From NCBI GenBank assembly GCA_949288725.1, contig CASELF010000017.1:1-64000 (forward strand): a stretch of 64,000 bases of DNA, read 5' to 3'. Each line of letters begins with the position of its first letter. Positions within the stretch are counted from its first letter, which is position 1. This stretch comes from an uncultured bacterium. GTDB lineage: Bacteria > Cyanobacteriota > Vampirovibrionia > Gastranaerophilales > Gastranaerophilaceae. This document shows positions 1 through 10,945 of the stretch, in pieces. The notes beneath the pieces were generated by a model. That model saw only the letters and a list, made by a program, of their open reading frames with translations. It had not been told where the DNA came from and did no database searches. A program made the position numbers and the translations under genes.

Positions 1-863
1 CTTCTTGCCAAGAAAAATGTAAAAATTGTACCAATACACCCACCGGTACCAAGTAACCCTTGTAATTTTGTCAAACCTTGAATACCCATTTTAAAAGTAT
101 CCGTTGCTATAGCATTCATACTGCTATAAAAAGTGGCATTAATTAAAGACAAAATAACAACCAAACCAATTATATCACACGCTTTTTTATGTTTTTGTAA
201 AAATCTTATCGCACCTATTTCTTCCGTTTGCTCTTCTTTTTTATCATCTTTTTTAATAAATACAATACCTATTAAAATTATTGATAATACATAACAAATC
301 ACACATAAATAAGCACAATTAACAATTCCATAATGAGAAATAAAAGATCCAGCAAAAACAGCTCCGGCAGTCATCGTCATACTTCTTGCAGATGAAACTA
401 ATGAGTTGGCTCTTTTTAATTCACTCATTGGTACAATATTAGGTAAAGCTGCCATTTTGGCAGGATAGAAAAATGCTGTTCCTATACCCAATAATAAAAA
501 ACTTATATATACAAATAAATTACTTATTGGAAAATGTAATTTAAGAGTTACATATAAAAATAATAAAAGAATTCCTAAACGATAAAACGTACTAAGAATC
601 ATCATTTTTTTTCTTGAAATTTTATCTACAAGCATACCTGCAATAGGCGCACAAACAAGTGACGGTAAATAGAAAAAGAAAAACACCAATGCAATTGCAG
701 CCCCAGGTGTTTCTGTTTGCGACATAATTAAAGCAACAGTCAAAATTAATATAAATGCATCGCCTAAATGTGATAATAATTGACCTAGAAAAAAACTTAT
801 AAAATTTTTCGTAAAAACTTTTGTTCCATCTTTATACATACCGGCAATACTACTTATATTCAT
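1..863 (-). CDS. MFS transporter, 3' part missing (runs off left edge)
   Basis: About 287 codons are visible, read from an ATG at 863 that has GGAG eight bases upstream; the C-terminal part lies outside the window. The translation is very hydrophobic, with about eight membrane segments. Between the second and third it carries the MFS motif A signature (GMLVDKISRKK), which identifies the major facilitator superfamily. The overall look, including a long basic/acidic cytosolic loop (KKDDKKEEQTEE) in the middle, fits the 12-helix drug or siderophore exporter group (EntS/MFS_3-like). The substrate cannot be told from sequence. It is transcribed in the same direction as rpoC2, but a strong terminator separates them, so it should have its own promoter in 864-960. 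I am confident about the family and not about the role. Confidence 0.8.
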   Translation of the reverse strand, partial: MNISSIAGMYKDGTKVFTKNFISFFLGQLLSHLGDAFILILTVALIMSQTETPGAAIALVFFFFYLPSLVCAPIAGMLVDKISRKKMMILSTFYRLGILLLFLYVTLKLHFPISNLFVYISFLLLGIGTAFFYPAKMAALPNIVPMSELKRANSLVSSARSMTMTAGAVFAGSFISHYGIVNCAYLCVICYVLSIILIGIVFIKKDDKKEEQTEEIGAIRFLQKHKKACDIIGLVVILSLINATFYSSMNAIATDTFKMGIQGLTKLQGLLGTGGCIGTIFTFFLAR

Positions 864-961
864 AAAAATAACTCCAAATTATTCACTAAATTACATATTT
901 AATATTTATCCAATAATATCATTTATTCATTACTATTGCTAATATGTAACGTTTTCAACAA

Positions 962-992
962 AAAAAGTTCCCATCAAAGACGGGAACTTTTT
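962..992 (-). terminator. Rho-independent terminator of the rpoBC operon
   Basis: Perfect 11-bp inverted repeat AAAAAGTTCCC / GGGAACTTTTT with a 9-nt loop, 20 bases after the rpoC2 stop. On the minus strand the stem is followed by an uninterrupted run of seven T, as expected for an intrinsic terminator reading leftward. Confidence 0.9.
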
Positions 993-1012
993 ATCATTTT
1001 AGCCTCTAAAGA

Positions 1013-4000
1013 TTAGTGCTCATCATCTACATCGAAATCCGGAGCGCCAAACATTCCTTCAATTTCTTCCAAAATTGCAGAAGGTTTTCTTGCTTGATTT
1101 CTTTGCGCAACTGCACGTTTTCTTTCTTCTCTGTCTCGTTCTTCATCAGCATTAATCAAGTGATGGAATCCTGTACCTGCTGGGATTAAACGACCGATAA
1201 TTACGTTTTCTTTTAATCCTCTTAGCATATCTTTCTTACCTTCGACTGCTGCTTCTGTAAGAATTCTTGTTGTTTCTTGGAAAGATGCTGCTGATATGAA
1301 ACTTTCAGTATTCAATGATGCCTTTGTAATACCTAATAGCATGTATTCACATACTGCAGGTTCTTTACCGGCTTCTTTTGCAAGTTTATTTTCTTTTTCG
1401 AAAGTTTGCATTTCAATCAACTCTCCAGGTAACAAGTTCGTTCCACCTGCGTCAATTACCCTAACCTTCTTGGTCATTTGACGAACGATGATTTCAATGT
1501 GTTTATCTGCAATTTCAACACCCTGAGAACGATATACACGTTGTACTTCATCTACAAGATATTGTTGTGCTGCTTCAGGTCCGCATAATCTCATTACATC
1601 ATGTGGATTCATTGGACCGGATGTTAACGGTTGACCTTTGGTTATCTTTTGTCCGTTGGAAACGATTACATTTGAATCAATTGCATATTTGATTTCTGTA
1701 GATGAACCATCTTCATCAACCAAGAACAATCTTGGTAAACCGTCATCATCAATTTCAATTTTTGCAGTACCGTCGTATTCTGCCAATATAGCACAATCCT
1801 TAGGTTTTCTGCCTTCAAGCAACTCTTCTACTTTCGGAAGACCTTGAACAATATCACCGGTCTTTTCTCTTTCAAATACTAATGTTGCAAGCAAGTCACC
1901 TCTTAGTACTAACGCACCAGAACCAATTTGAAGCATTGTACCTGGGCTGATTAAGTACGGACGACCGTTTCTAATTGAAATTGAACCTTTGTTAATTGCT
2001 GTTACAACACCTGATACCGGAGTTGTTTCACCACTTTCGGCTAACACTTTATCAGTTGTAACAAAGTCACCTTTCTTAACCACTGCCTTGCCTGATACAG
2101 AAACAACTGTTTCTGAATTATCTGAAATTAAAAGCAATCTTCTTACTTCTTCTTCGTTGCTCTTAATTGATGCTACTGCACTATTTACTGCCAAAACTTG
2201 TGTTTTTGCTACCGGTGTTTTTGCATCTATTGTTTCACCATCTTTTACAAGTAGTTCAGTTTGAAGTGAAGATACTTTTGATGAACCTTCCATTTCACGA
2301 CGAACTATCAAGTTTTCTAATACAACTATTCTCAAATTGCCTTGAGCATCAAGTTCTACCATACCTTTTAAGTGTGATAAGTAACCTTGCATTTGAAGAA
2401 CTAAACTTGTTCTTGTAATAGTTGCACCATCAACATTTCTAACTCTTGCACCATCTTTGTATTGAAGTTGAGTTACTGGGATTATATCAATTAATTCATC
2501 TGTTGTATTGAAATGAATTGATACATCTTTTTGATCAACATCCAAAACTTGAACAGGTCTGATTAGAATTTGAACAGGTTGATTTGCTATAGATTCTTCA
2601 TCTAATGCTAATGTTGAATCTATTTCTTCATCTAAGTCATCAATTGGTAAATCGTCTGCTACAGAATCCATTATTGAAACAATTGATGTTTCTTTAACTT
2701 TAATTCCATCAGCAATTACTGTACCTTTCTTAACAACTTCACCCTCATCAACCTTCAATTCTGAAATGCTTGATAATGTATGAACTTCACCAGGTCTGAT
2801 TGTAATTTCATGAATTACATCATTATATTCCTTAAATTCAACAACACCGTCAATATGGCAATAAACGTCTTTTACAACTTCAGTACCAGCAGTAACTGTT
2901 GTACCGTTTTCTACCATTTTTAATGTGCTGTCTTTATTAATTTGATGAATTTCTTCAGGTATAAATACAACTTTACCAGGTTTTGTAATAATCTGATTTT
3001 CGTCAACTTCAACGTCAACGTATCTGATTTCACCTGAAGATGAAACTGTACAATCATCATCGATTAATTCGGCAATAATCATACCGTTTTCTACTGTTGT
3101 ATCTACAGGTGCTTTTACAATATATTTTTCACCTGTTGTTGGAACTGTCCAAAGTTGTTCTTTTTTAGTTTGCTCAAATACAGCATTTTCAGGTTGTAAT
3201 GATGCAATTACAATTGTTAATTCTTTACCTTGAACAATTTTCTTAATTGTCTTGCCGTGAGATTTAACATCTTCAATAACAAGATCATCACCAACTCTAA
3301 CTTCACCGCCGTGTTCTGATATTGTTAATGTTTCTGCTAAAACGTCACCTTCAGTAACCTTTTCACCATCTTTTACAAGGACTTTTGAACCACCAGGAAG
3401 AGTATAAACATCTCCGCCTAATACCCATATAACACCTTGTTTGTTAGTTGTTCTTGAAACGTTACCTTGTCTGTCTTTCTTTTCATCAGCCTTGAAATCT
3501 TCAAATACGATTTCACCGCTTATATCAGCAAAAATATCTTTTGTTGCTTTTTCTGTTACACCTTGAGTTTGAGGTGAATGTTCTGCCATTTTGTAGCCTT
3601 TTGTAACTTCCATACCATCCTTGATGAACAATGTTGCACCAGCTGGAATATGGTATTTTGTTGTTCTCTTTTCACCTTTAACTTCGATATCTGCTTCGTA
3701 CATTGAAACTTGTACGATATCACCGTGACGTGTTCTCAATTCTCTTGCTTTAATTTTTGAACTTACAACACCGGCTTCACGAGCAACAATTTCTTTTTTC
3801 GCTTCTTTTACACCAACCGCACCACCTGTGTGGAAGGTTCTCATTGTTAACTGTGTACCAGGTTCACCGATTGACTGTGCTGCAATAATACCTATTGCTT
3901 CACCTATATCAACAAGTTTTTGAGTTGTCATTGCCCAACCGTAACATTTTTGGCATACACCGTATTCCAAACCGCAAGTTAAACCTGAACGTACTTTTAA

Positions 4001-4858
4001 TTCTTGCAAATCAAGATTTGAAATCTTCTTGATTGCTTCTCTATCCATAGTTGTTCCTTTGGTTACAAGAACATTTCCTTCGGCATCTACTATATCTTGA
4101 GCAACTGTTCTTCCTAATAATCTGTCTATCAACGGAACAATTACTTTATCTCTTTCGGTAATTGCTTTTAAGTTAATATATTTTTCTGTATGGCAATCAT
4201 CTGCTCTGATAATTACATCCTGAGCAACATCAACCAAACGTCTTGTCAAGTATCCTGAGTCAGCTGTTTTCAACGCTGTATCTACAAGACCTTTTCTTGC
4301 ACCGTATGATGAAATAATATATTCAGTTACTGACAAGCCTTCTTTAAAGTTTGACTTAATCGGCAAGTCGATAATCTGTCCTTGTGCGTCTGCCATCAAA
4401 CCACGCATACCAACCAATTGTGATACCTGTGATAAGTTACCTCTCGCTCCGGAGAATGCCATCATATATACCGGATTTAATTTATCGAAGTTTTCTACAA
4501 CCTGTTCTGTTAATTTTGCTGTTGTTTCAGACCAGGTATCGATAACCTTTGTATATCTTTCAACTTCTGTGATTTCACCCTTTAAATATCTGTTTGTTGA
4601 TTTTTCAATTTCATCTTCTGCTGATTTCAACAAATCCTTCTTGATTGACGGAACTGATAAGTCAGCAATAGAAATTGTTGTACCTGAAAGAGTTGCGTAC
4701 TTATAACCAAGGTTTTTAAGTGCGTTAGCTAATGCTGCTGCCTTGGCGCCACCGTATTCCAAATACATTTGACCCAGCAATTTCTTCAAAGAACCTTTAT
4801 CCATTTGTTTATTGATGAAATCAGGAATTTTCTTTGTGTTTGTATATGTTTTTTCCAT
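1013..4858 (-). CDS. rpoC2: RNA polymerase beta' subunit, C-terminal part (cyanobacterial RpoC2)
   Basis: This 1281-residue protein is the C-terminal portion of what is a single RpoC in most bacteria. It starts with the funnel/bridge-helix region (bridge helix near residues 185-210). The zinc-site cysteines sit at about 222, 295, 302 and 305. The trigger loop is at about 330-347 (GEPGTQLTMRTFHTGG). A block of about 650 residues, rich in short valine/aspartate beta-strand repeats, then separates the trigger loop from the conserved C-terminal region that begins near residue 1000 (QGLPKVEELLEGRKP). This matches the cyanobacterial SI3 insertion of stacked sandwich-barrel hybrid motifs. The ATG at 4858 has AAAGGA upstream. 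It lies 42 nt after rpoC1 in one operon and ends at a strong terminator. The split gene is the best taxonomic marker in the window. Confidence 0.97.
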   Translation of the reverse strand: MEKTYTNTKKIPDFINKQMDKGSLKKLLGQMYLEYGGAKAAALANALKNLGYKYATLSGTTISIADLSVPSIKKDLLKSAEDEIEKSTNRYLKGEITEVERYTKVIDTWSETTAKLTEQVVENFDKLNPVYMMAFSGARGNLSQVSQLVGMRGLMADAQGQIIDLPIKSNFKEGLSVTEYIISSYGARKGLVDTALKTADSGYLTRRLVDVAQDVIIRADDCHTEKYINLKAITERDKVIVPLIDRLLGRTVAQDIVDAEGNVLVTKGTTMDREAIKKISNLDLQELKVRSGLTCGLEYGVCQKCYGWAMTTQKLVDIGEAIGIIAAQSIGEPGTQLTMRTFHTGGAVGVKEAKKEIVAREAGVVSSKIKARELRTRHGDIVQVSMYEADIEVKGEKRTTKYHIPAGATLFIKDGMEVTKGYKMAEHSPQTQGVTEKATKDIFADISGEIVFEDFKADEKKDRQGNVSRTTNKQGVIWVLGGDVYTLPGGSKVLVKDGEKVTEGDVLAETLTISEHGGEVRVGDDLVIEDVKSHGKTIKKIVQGKELTIVIASLQPENAVFEQTKKEQLWTVPTTGEKYIVKAPVDTTVENGMIIAELIDDDCTVSSSGEIRYVDVEVDENQIITKPGKVVFIPEEIHQINKDSTLKMVENGTTVTAGTEVVKDVYCHIDGVVEFKEYNDVIHEITIRPGEVHTLSSISELKVDEGEVVKKGTVIADGIKVKETSIVSIMDSVADDLPIDDLDEEIDSTLALDEESIANQPVQILIRPVQVLDVDQKDVSIHFNTTDELIDIIPVTQLQYKDGARVRNVDGATITRTSLVLQMQGYLSHLKGMVELDAQGNLRIVVLENLIVRREMEGSSKVSSLQTELLVKDGETIDAKTPVAKTQVLAVNSAVASIKSNEEEVRRLLLISDNSETVVSVSGKAVVKKGDFVTTDKVLAESGETTPVSGVVTAINKGSISIRNGRPYLISPGTMLQIGSGALVLRGDLLATLVFEREKTGDIVQGLPKVEELLEGRKPKDCAILAEYDGTAKIEIDDDGLPRLFLVDEDGSSTEIKYAIDSNVIVSNGQKITKGQPLTSGPMNPHDVMRLCGPEAAQQYLVDEVQRVYRSQGVEIADKHIEIIVRQMTKKVRVIDAGGTNLLPGELIEMQTFEKENKLAKEAGKEPAVCEYMLLGITKASLNTESFISAASFQETTRILTEAAVEGKKDMLRGLKENVIIGRLIPAGTGFHHLINADEERDREERKRAVAQRNQARKPSAILEEIEGMFGAPDFDVDDEH

Positions 4859-4900
4859 TCTAATTTTCCTTTAATTAGTTAATTTACACTGTTTTTACAC

Positions 4901-6610
4901 TTACGCAAGTGCTTTTCTGACTTCTTCGTTGAATATAATTCTACCAACTGTAGTTTCCAATCTTGCACCTTTTTCATCTCTTACGATAATCTTGTCGTGA
5001 AGTTTGATTACACCAACTTCCAATGCTGAGATTGCATCTTGGAAATTATAGAAATAACCTTTTATTTCTTGGTTTGCATCTTTGATTGTTGTCAAATAAT
5101 ACATACCTAATACCATATCCTGAGATGGTGTTACGATTGGTTTTCCGTTTGCCGGTGCTAGCAAGTTATTTGTTGCTAACATCAACATTCTTGCTTCTGC
5201 TTGAGCCTCTATTGATAGAGGAACGTGTACTGCCATCTGGTCACCATCGAAGTCAGCGTTGAATGCTGTACATACTAACGGGTGAAGTTGAATTGCACGA
5301 CCTTCTACTAATTTTGGTTCAAACGCTTGAATACCAAGTCTGTGAAGGGTTGGAGCACGGTTCAACATTACCGGGTGTCCGTCAATTACTTCTTCTAGAA
5401 TATCCCAAACTATGTGTTCTGAACGTTCTATCTTTTTCTTTGCAGACTTAATATTTTGTACGTAGCCTCTTTCAATAAGTTTATTTACTACAAACGGTTT
5501 AAACAATTCGATTGCCATTTCTTTTGGCAAACCGCATTGATTCAATTGAAGAGTAGGTCCTACTACGATTACTGAACGACCTGAGTAGTCAACACGTTTA
5601 CCTAACAAGTTTTGACGGAAACGACCTTGTTTACCTTCAATAATGTTAGATAATGATTTCAATGCTCTGTTGTTTGGTCCAACTACGGTTCTTCCGCGTC
5701 TGCCGTTATCTATCAATGCATCTACTGCTTCTTGAAGCATTCTCTTTTCGTTTCTAACAATAATTTCAGGTGCGCCCATTTCCAACAATCTTTGTAAACG
5801 GTTGTTTCTGTTTATTACACGTCTGTATAAATCGTTTAAATCAGATGTTGCAAAACGTCCACCGTCTAATTGTACCATTGGTCTTAAATCAGGAGGTGTT
5901 ACCGGTAGTACATCCATTATCATCCAAGTCGGGTCTGTTTCTGATGAAATTAAGCTGTCTAATAATCTTAATCTCTTAATCAACTTAGATTTTTTCTGTA
6001 CTGATGTTACATTTCCTGCTAATTCTGATCTGATTTCTTCTGCCAGAACTTTTATATCTATTTCTGATAACAATTCTTTTATGGCTTCTGCACCGATTCC
6101 AACTTTTAATGTTGATTCTTCGTTGCTTTCCATATATTCGTCATATTCATCTTCTGTTAATAACTGTAATTTTTTGAAATCACTGTCACCACCATCGATT
6201 ACAACATAACTGTTAAAATAGATAACTTGTTCTAAGTCTTTTAATGACATATCTAATAGTAAGCCAAGATATGAAGGAATACCTTTTAAGAACCAAATAT
6301 GTGATACCGGTGCTGCTAATTTGATATGTCCCATTCTGTGACGACGTACTTTTGAATCTGTTACTTCAACTCCGCAACGTTCACAGATTATACCTTTGTG
6401 TCTTACTCTTTTATATTTTCCGCAATAACATTCCCAGTCCTTTGTTGGCCCGAAAATTCTTTCGCAGAATAAACCGTCTCTTTCCGGTTTCAAAGTACGG
6501 TAGTTTATTGTTTCCGGTTTGGTTACTTCACCGTGTGACCATTGAAGTATTCTCTCCGGAGATGCCATACTTATTCGTATATAATCAAAATAATCAATAC
6601 TTGTAGACAA
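4901..6610 (-). CDS. rpoC1: RNA polymerase gamma subunit, N-terminal beta' part (RpoC1)
   Basis: This is the N-terminal half of beta' as a separate 569-residue protein. It contains the clamp zinc ribbon (Cys61, 63, 76, 79), the rudder/lid region and the catalytic magnesium loop NADFDGDQM near residues 451-459. It ends where the cyanobacterial gamma subunit ends, before the bridge helix, which is on rpoC2. The start is a TTG at 6610 with AAGGAG eight bases upstream; no better in-frame ATG precedes the conserved N-terminal sequence. It lies 18 nt downstream of rpoB and 42 nt upstream of rpoC2, so all three are co-transcribed. The stop is a true intergenic break with its own Shine-Dalgarno for rpoC2, not a frameshift. 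Confidence 0.97.
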   Translation of the reverse strand: MSTSIDYFDYIRISMASPERILQWSHGEVTKPETINYRTLKPERDGLFCERIFGPTKDWECYCGKYKRVRHKGIICERCGVEVTDSKVRRHRMGHIKLAAPVSHIWFLKGIPSYLGLLLDMSLKDLEQVIYFNSYVVIDGGDSDFKKLQLLTEDEYDEYMESNEESTLKVGIGAEAIKELLSEIDIKVLAEEIRSELAGNVTSVQKKSKLIKRLRLLDSLISSETDPTWMIMDVLPVTPPDLRPMVQLDGGRFATSDLNDLYRRVINRNNRLQRLLEMGAPEIIVRNEKRMLQEAVDALIDNGRRGRTVVGPNNRALKSLSNIIEGKQGRFRQNLLGKRVDYSGRSVIVVGPTLQLNQCGLPKEMAIELFKPFVVNKLIERGYVQNIKSAKKKIERSEHIVWDILEEVIDGHPVMLNRAPTLHRLGIQAFEPKLVEGRAIQLHPLVCTAFNADFDGDQMAVHVPLSIEAQAEARMLMLATNNLLAPANGKPIVTPSQDMVLGMYYLTTIKDANQEIKGYFYNFQDAISALEVGVIKLHDKIIVRDEKGARLETTVGRIIFNEEVRKALA

Positions 6611-6628
6611 TTTTAATTCTCCTTATAT

Positions 6629-9600
6629 TTATAGATCGCCGCCAAAAGTAGTTGGTGTTTCAAAGAAGTTGATATTCAACAACTCTGAATCAACATCAGA
6701 TAATGTACGTTTTGGTGCTGATTTTCTCAAATCGTCCATATCTGTCATCAAATCTACTTCTTGACCATCTTTTTTCGCTACTGTTATATCTAATCCGATA
6801 CTTTGCAATTCTCTTACAAGTACCTTGAATGATTCAGGAATTCCCGGTCTAGGAATATTGTCGCCTTTTACGATTGCTTCATATGCTCTGTTTCTTCCGT
6901 TAACATCATCTGATTTGATTGTTAACATTTCTTGAAGAGTATATGCTGCACCGTATGCTTCCAATGCCCAAACTTCCATTTCACCAAATCTTTGACCACC
7001 AAATTGAGCTTTACCACCCAATGGCTGTTGTGTAACTAGTGAATAAGGACCGGTACTTCTTGCGTGAATCTTGTCATCTACAAGGTGAACAAGTTTCAAG
7101 AAGTATGTTAATCCTACTGCTACCGGTCTGTCAAACGGTTCACCGGTTCTTCCGTCGATTAACAATACTTTTCCGTCTTCGCCAACCCAATCACAACCTG
7201 ACTCTTTTATACCTCTGATTAATTCGGCCTTTGTTGCAATTTCTGATTGGTTTTCACCGTACATTTCATCAAACGCAGGTGCTTCATAATATTCACCTGT
7301 TAAGTATGATGCTAAGCCTAACAACAACTCGTATGTTTGACCTACGTTCATACGTGATGGAACACCAAGTGGGTTCAAGACGATATCTACAGGAGTTCCG
7401 TCAGGCAAGAATGGCATATCTTCTCTCGGTAATATTCTTGATACGATACCTTTGTTACCGTGACGTCCTGAAAGTTTATCACCTACTGATACCTTACGTT
7501 TTTGTGCTATATATACTCTGATTACTGTATTTGCACCAGGTGGTAATTCGTCACCTTTTTCTCTGTCAAATACCTTAACATCAAGTACTCTACCGCCTTC
7601 TCCGTGAGGTACTCTTAGTGAATTATCTTTTACATCTCTTGCTTTTTCTGCAAAGATTGCTCTTAATAATTTTTCTTCCGGAGGATGTTCTGATTCACCT
7701 TTTGGTGTAACTTTTCCTACCAATATATCGTCAGCATAAACTCTGGCACCAATACGAACAATTCCGCGTTCATCCAAATGTCTTAGTGCATCTTCTGATA
7801 CATTCGGAATTTCACGAGTAATTTCTTCAGGTCCCAATTTTGTCTGACGTGCTTCGATTTCTAACTTTTCAATGTGCAATGATGTAAATACATCATCGTG
7901 AACACATCTTTCTGATAACAATATAGCATCTTCGAAGTTATAACCTTCCCAAGGCATATACGCTACCAAAATGTTCTTACCTAATGAAAGTTCTCCACCG
8001 CATGTTGAAGCACCATCTGCAATTACATCACCAACATGAACCTTGTCACCTTCGTGAACAATTGGTCTTTGGTTAATACATGTATCTTGGTTACTTCTTA
8101 CATATTTCATTAATGTATATACGTGAGGTTTGCCTTGAAGATCTCTTACTACGATTTCTTCACCAACAACTCTTTCAACAGTACCATCAACATCTGCTAC
8201 GATTACCATTCCGGAATCTTTTGCTACACGTGATTCAAGACCTGTACCTACTCTTGGTCTTTGGGTTATCAATAGAGGTACCGCTTGACGTTGCATGTTT
8301 GATCCCATCAATGCACGGTTAGCATCATCGTGTTCAATGAACGGAATCATTGATGTTGCAACTGAGATAATCTGAATTGGACATACACCGACAAAGTCTA
8401 CCTTTGAAGATTCGCACATAATGAATTCTGAACGATATCTTGCGGGTACCATTGATTCTACAAAGTGTCTATCCTTAGTCAATTTTACGTCTGCAGGTGC
8501 ACAACGATAGTTTTCGTCAGCATCAGCTGTCATATATACAACTTCATCTGTTACAACACCATCTTTTACTACAAAGAACGGTGATTCAATAAAGCCGTAG
8601 TCGTTAACTTTTGCGTGTGTTGCCAATGAACCTATCAAACCTGCGTTTGGACCTTCCGGTGTTTCAATCGGACAAATACGTCCGTAGTGAGAAGGGTGAA
8701 TATCACGTACCGCAAATCCTGCTCTTTCTCTTTGCAAACCACCAGGTCCTAATGCTGATATACGTCTTTTGTGTGTTAATTCGGCAAGTGGGTTTGTTTG
8801 ATCCATGAACTGTGATAATTGTGAACTTCCGAAGAATTCTTTCAATGATGCTACTAATGGTTTTGTATTAAGTAAGTTCAACGGAGTTAAAGTTTCTGAA
8901 TCTTGAAGTGTCATTCTTTCTTTTACAATTCTTTCGATTCTTGATAAACCAACTCTGAATTGGTTTTGTAATAACTCGCCTACTGAACGAATTCTTCTGT
9001 TACCTAAGTGGTCAATATCATCCAATTGACCTTCGTCGTATGTTAGGTTTATTAAATATTCAATTGTAGAAACGATATCTTCTACTGTCAAAGTTCTTTG
9101 GTTCTTTGGAATATTTAAGTTTAATTTTTTGTTTAATTTATAACGACCTACACGTCCTATATCATATTTCTTTTCATCAAAGAATCTTGATTCAAGAATT
9201 TGACGTCCGCCTTGTGGAGATGCAGGATCTCCAGGTCTTAATTTTTTGTACAACTCTATTAATGCTTCATCTGTTGTTTCTGTCGGGTCTTTTTCTAATG
9301 TCTTTTTCAAGAAATCAAAGTGTGTAAACTTAGATTCCATTTCTGATACAGAAATACCCATAGCCTTTAATAATGTTGTTGCTAATATCTTTCTGTTCTT
9401 GTCGATCTTAACGTGAATAATATCGTTAGAATCTGTTTCTATCTTTAACCATGCACCACGGTTTGGAATCATTGTTGCGTTATACAAACGTTTTCCTGTT
9501 GGTGATGGATCACATTTGAAGTAAACACCTGGAGAACGTACAATCTGTGATACAATAACACGTTCTGCACCGTTTACAATGAAGGTTCCTTTGTCTGTCA

Positions 9601-9949
9601 TTGTAGGGATATCACCAATGTAAACTTCTTGTTCTTTAATTTCACCGCTGTCACGGTTTACTAATCTAATCATTACACGTAATTGTTTTGCATAAGTTGC
9701 ATCATGGATACGTGCTTCTTCCACTGTATACTTCGCATTGTCGAAAGTATAGTTTGGCAAGAAATGCAATTCTAATCTGCCTGTATAGTCCTTAATCGGA
9801 GAAAATGAAAGCAATTCTTCCTTCAAGCCCTCTTTTAAGAACCATTCAAATGATTTTTTTTGCACTTCAATAAGGTCCGGTAAATCATCCAATCGAGTAT
9901 GTGGGATACCCATCGGAGTTACTCTTTTTGCATATTTTGTCTCAGACAT
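6629..9949 (-). CDS. rpoB: RNA polymerase beta subunit
   Basis: 1106 residues, on the short side for bacterial RpoB, as in cyanobacteria, which lack the large enterobacterial insertions. The rifampicin pocket is present with the ancestral Asp, His and Ser at the usual resistance positions ([23 protein letters not shown]). The active-centre segment [12 protein letters not shown] and the C-terminal block ending the subunit ([20 protein letters not shown]) are intact. The ATG at 9949 is preferred over a TTG three bases earlier because AGGTGA lies at normal spacing. The gene is first in the rpoB-rpoC1-rpoC2 operon. Unlike in most bacteria no rplJ-rplL pair lies directly upstream; a leader of about 190 nt precedes it instead. 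Confidence 0.98.
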   Translation of the reverse strand: MSETKYAKRVTPMGIPHTRLDDLPDLIEVQKKSFEWFLKEGLKEELLSFSPIKDYTGRLELHFLPNYTFDNAKYTVEEARIHDATYAKQLRVMIRLVNRDSGEIKEQEVYIGDIPTMTDKGTFIVNGAERVIVSQIVRSPGVYFKCDPSPTGKRLYNATMIPNRGAWLKIETDSNDIIHVKIDKNRKILATTLLKAMGISVSEMESKFTHFDFLKKTLEKDPTETTDEALIELYKKLRPGDPASPQGGRQILESRFFDEKKYDIGRVGRYKLNKKLNLNIPKNQRTLTVEDIVSTIEYLINLTYDEGQLDDIDHLGNRRIRSVGELLQNQFRVGLSRIERIVKERMTLQDSETLTPLNLLNTKPLVASLKEFFGSSQLSQFMDQTNPLAELTHKRRISALGPGGLQRERAGFAVRDIHPSHYGRICPIETPEGPNAGLIGSLATHAKVNDYGFIESPFFVVKDGVVTDEVVYMTADADENYRCAPADVKLTKDRHFVESMVPARYRSEFIMCESSKVDFVGVCPIQIISVATSMIPFIEHDDANRALMGSNMQRQAVPLLITQRPRVGTGLESRVAKDSGMVIVADVDGTVERVVGEEIVVRDLQGKPHVYTLMKYVRSNQDTCINQRPIVHEGDKVHVGDVIADGASTCGGELSLGKNILVAYMPWEGYNFEDAILLSERCVHDDVFTSLHIEKLEIEARQTKLGPEEITREIPNVSEDALRHLDERGIVRIGARVYADDILVGKVTPKGESEHPPEEKLLRAIFAEKARDVKDNSLRVPHGEGGRVLDVKVFDREKGDELPPGANTVIRVYIAQKRKVSVGDKLSGRHGNKGIVSRILPREDMPFLPDGTPVDIVLNPLGVPSRMNVGQTYELLLGLASYLTGEYYEAPAFDEMYGENQSEIATKAELIRGIKESGCDWVGEDGKVLLIDGRTGEPFDRPVAVGLTYFLKLVHLVDDKIHARSTGPYSLVTQQPLGGKAQFGGQRFGEMEVWALEAYGAAYTLQEMLTIKSDDVNGRNRAYEAIVKGDNIPRPGIPESFKVLVRELQSIGLDITVAKKDGQEVDLMTDMDDLRKSAPKRTLSDVDSELLNINFFETPTTFGGDL

Positions 9950-10450
9950 CAATTCACCTCATTTTAATAATGATGTACTACTATAAACGAATTTTTCTAA
10001 CTTAAGGCTGTTAACCCTCTACCGTAATCGGTAAATAACTGCAATTTCAGGGATTTGTAAAACTCGCGAATTGTCCTTTTTTCTTTGGTTTCATATTTTA
10101 GGCACACTTCGCCCAACTTTACTTTTGCATGTTACTCCATCTTAGTACATCAATATTTGTAGTCAAGTTAACACTCATTATTTTTGACAAAATTTTTGCA
10201 AAATTTGTAATAAAAATTTACATTGCATGTTTTAAAAATCACAACACACCCGAAGATTTGATTATGACTGAGTTTGAGTGTCAAGTACCCGACATTATTA
10301 TATAAAATCATTACATAACAAAAGGAATTAGGCAAATAGGTCCCAATTCCTTTTGTAACAAAATATTCAGCCTTTTTGGTTAAAAATCTCACTTTGTTTA
10401 AATTTTTATTTATTTTTAATAAAAAATATTTAAAAATTTTTCATTTTTTA
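9950..10450 (-). promoter_or_regulatory. rpoB upstream region and leader (no gene)
   Basis: About 500 bases without a credible gene. On the minus strand a good sigma70-type promoter is visible: TTGACT (10161-10166), 16 bases, TAAGAT (10139-10144). Transcription from it would give a leader of about 185 nt. In this leader GGAG stands four bases before a three-codon reading frame (ATG CAA AAG TAA, ATG at about 10132), and TACCG-TAAT-CGGTA (10020-10033) can fold as a short hairpin. An open frame at 10168-10392 covers the promoter and looks accidental. Confidence 0.6.
10320..10354 (-). terminator. Probable terminator of the Met-rich orphan gene
   Basis: Inverted repeat AAAAGGAATTAGG / CCCAATTCCTTTT with one mismatch and a 9-nt loop. 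It lies about 100 bases after the stop of the gene at 10451 and upstream of the rpoB promoter. T-runs are short on both sides, so it could act in either direction. Confidence 0.6.
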
Positions 10451-10945
10451 TTAAACAATTCCCATGCCTGGAGTTGTCATTTGCATTGCTGTCATGTGAG
10501 CTTGTTGAGCCATGTCATTCATTTGTTGAGTAATCACTTGATTCAGCATCATATCATTTTGCATGTTTGCCATTTGCATATTAATCATATTATTTCTTCT
10601 ATTTGCCAAATACATATTGGCGATTGCCAAATTACGCATGAATTTTCCATATAGTGAAAGATCTTTTTCCATATCTGCGTTAGGCTCTTTTTTAGAATTG
10701 TACAGTTTTTCCTTAGGCATATACATTTTGTTAAACTCTAACAAGCCATCATAATCTGTATGAATTGTTTTAACATCTTTTCCATCATCCAGTTTTATTG
10801 TTACTCTGCCTTTTGGATCTTTTTCTACAGAAGCCATTTGTTTTTGACCATTTACTTCAACCATGTACTCATATTTTTCGTATTCTTTTGGAGGTTGAAC
10901 ATGAATGGTTGTAATACCATTGACACCATTTACACCACTTACCAT
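10451..10945 (-). CDS. Hypothetical protein with Met/Gln/Asn-rich C-terminus
   Basis: 164 residues from the ATG at 10945, chosen over an upstream in-frame start because AAGGAG lies at ideal distance. I do not recognise a family. The N-terminal half looks like a small beta-rich domain (IHVQPPKEYEKYEYMVEVNG). The last 64 residues contain 14 methionines and many Asn/Gln (for example NMINMQMANMQNDMM), probably one long helix. No signal peptide or membrane segment is visible. It stands alone between the rpoB promoter and other small genes and has its own terminator. It is probably a lineage-restricted protein. Confidence 0.7.
   Translation of the reverse strand: MVSGVNGVNGITTIHVQPPKEYEKYEYMVEVNGQKQMASVEKDPKGRVTIKLDDGKDVKTIHTDYDGLLEFNKMYMPKEKLYNSKKEPNADMEKDLSLYGKFMRNLAIANMYLANRRNNMINMQMANMQNDMMLNQVITQQMNDMAQQAHMTAMQMTTPGMGIV

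Noticed and set aside
5802-6209. 135-residue frame on the plus strand inside rpoC1
   Set aside because: It is antisense to a highly conserved part of rpoC1, with no start signal; a codon-bias shadow. The same applies to other antisense frames in rpoB, rpoC2, upp, murC and the symporter gene.
10168-10392. 74-residue open frame on the minus strand upstream of rpoB
   Set aside because: It has no ribosome site and no family resemblance. Its frame covers a terminator-like repeat and approaches the rpoB promoter, and the composition is typical of AT-rich spacer.
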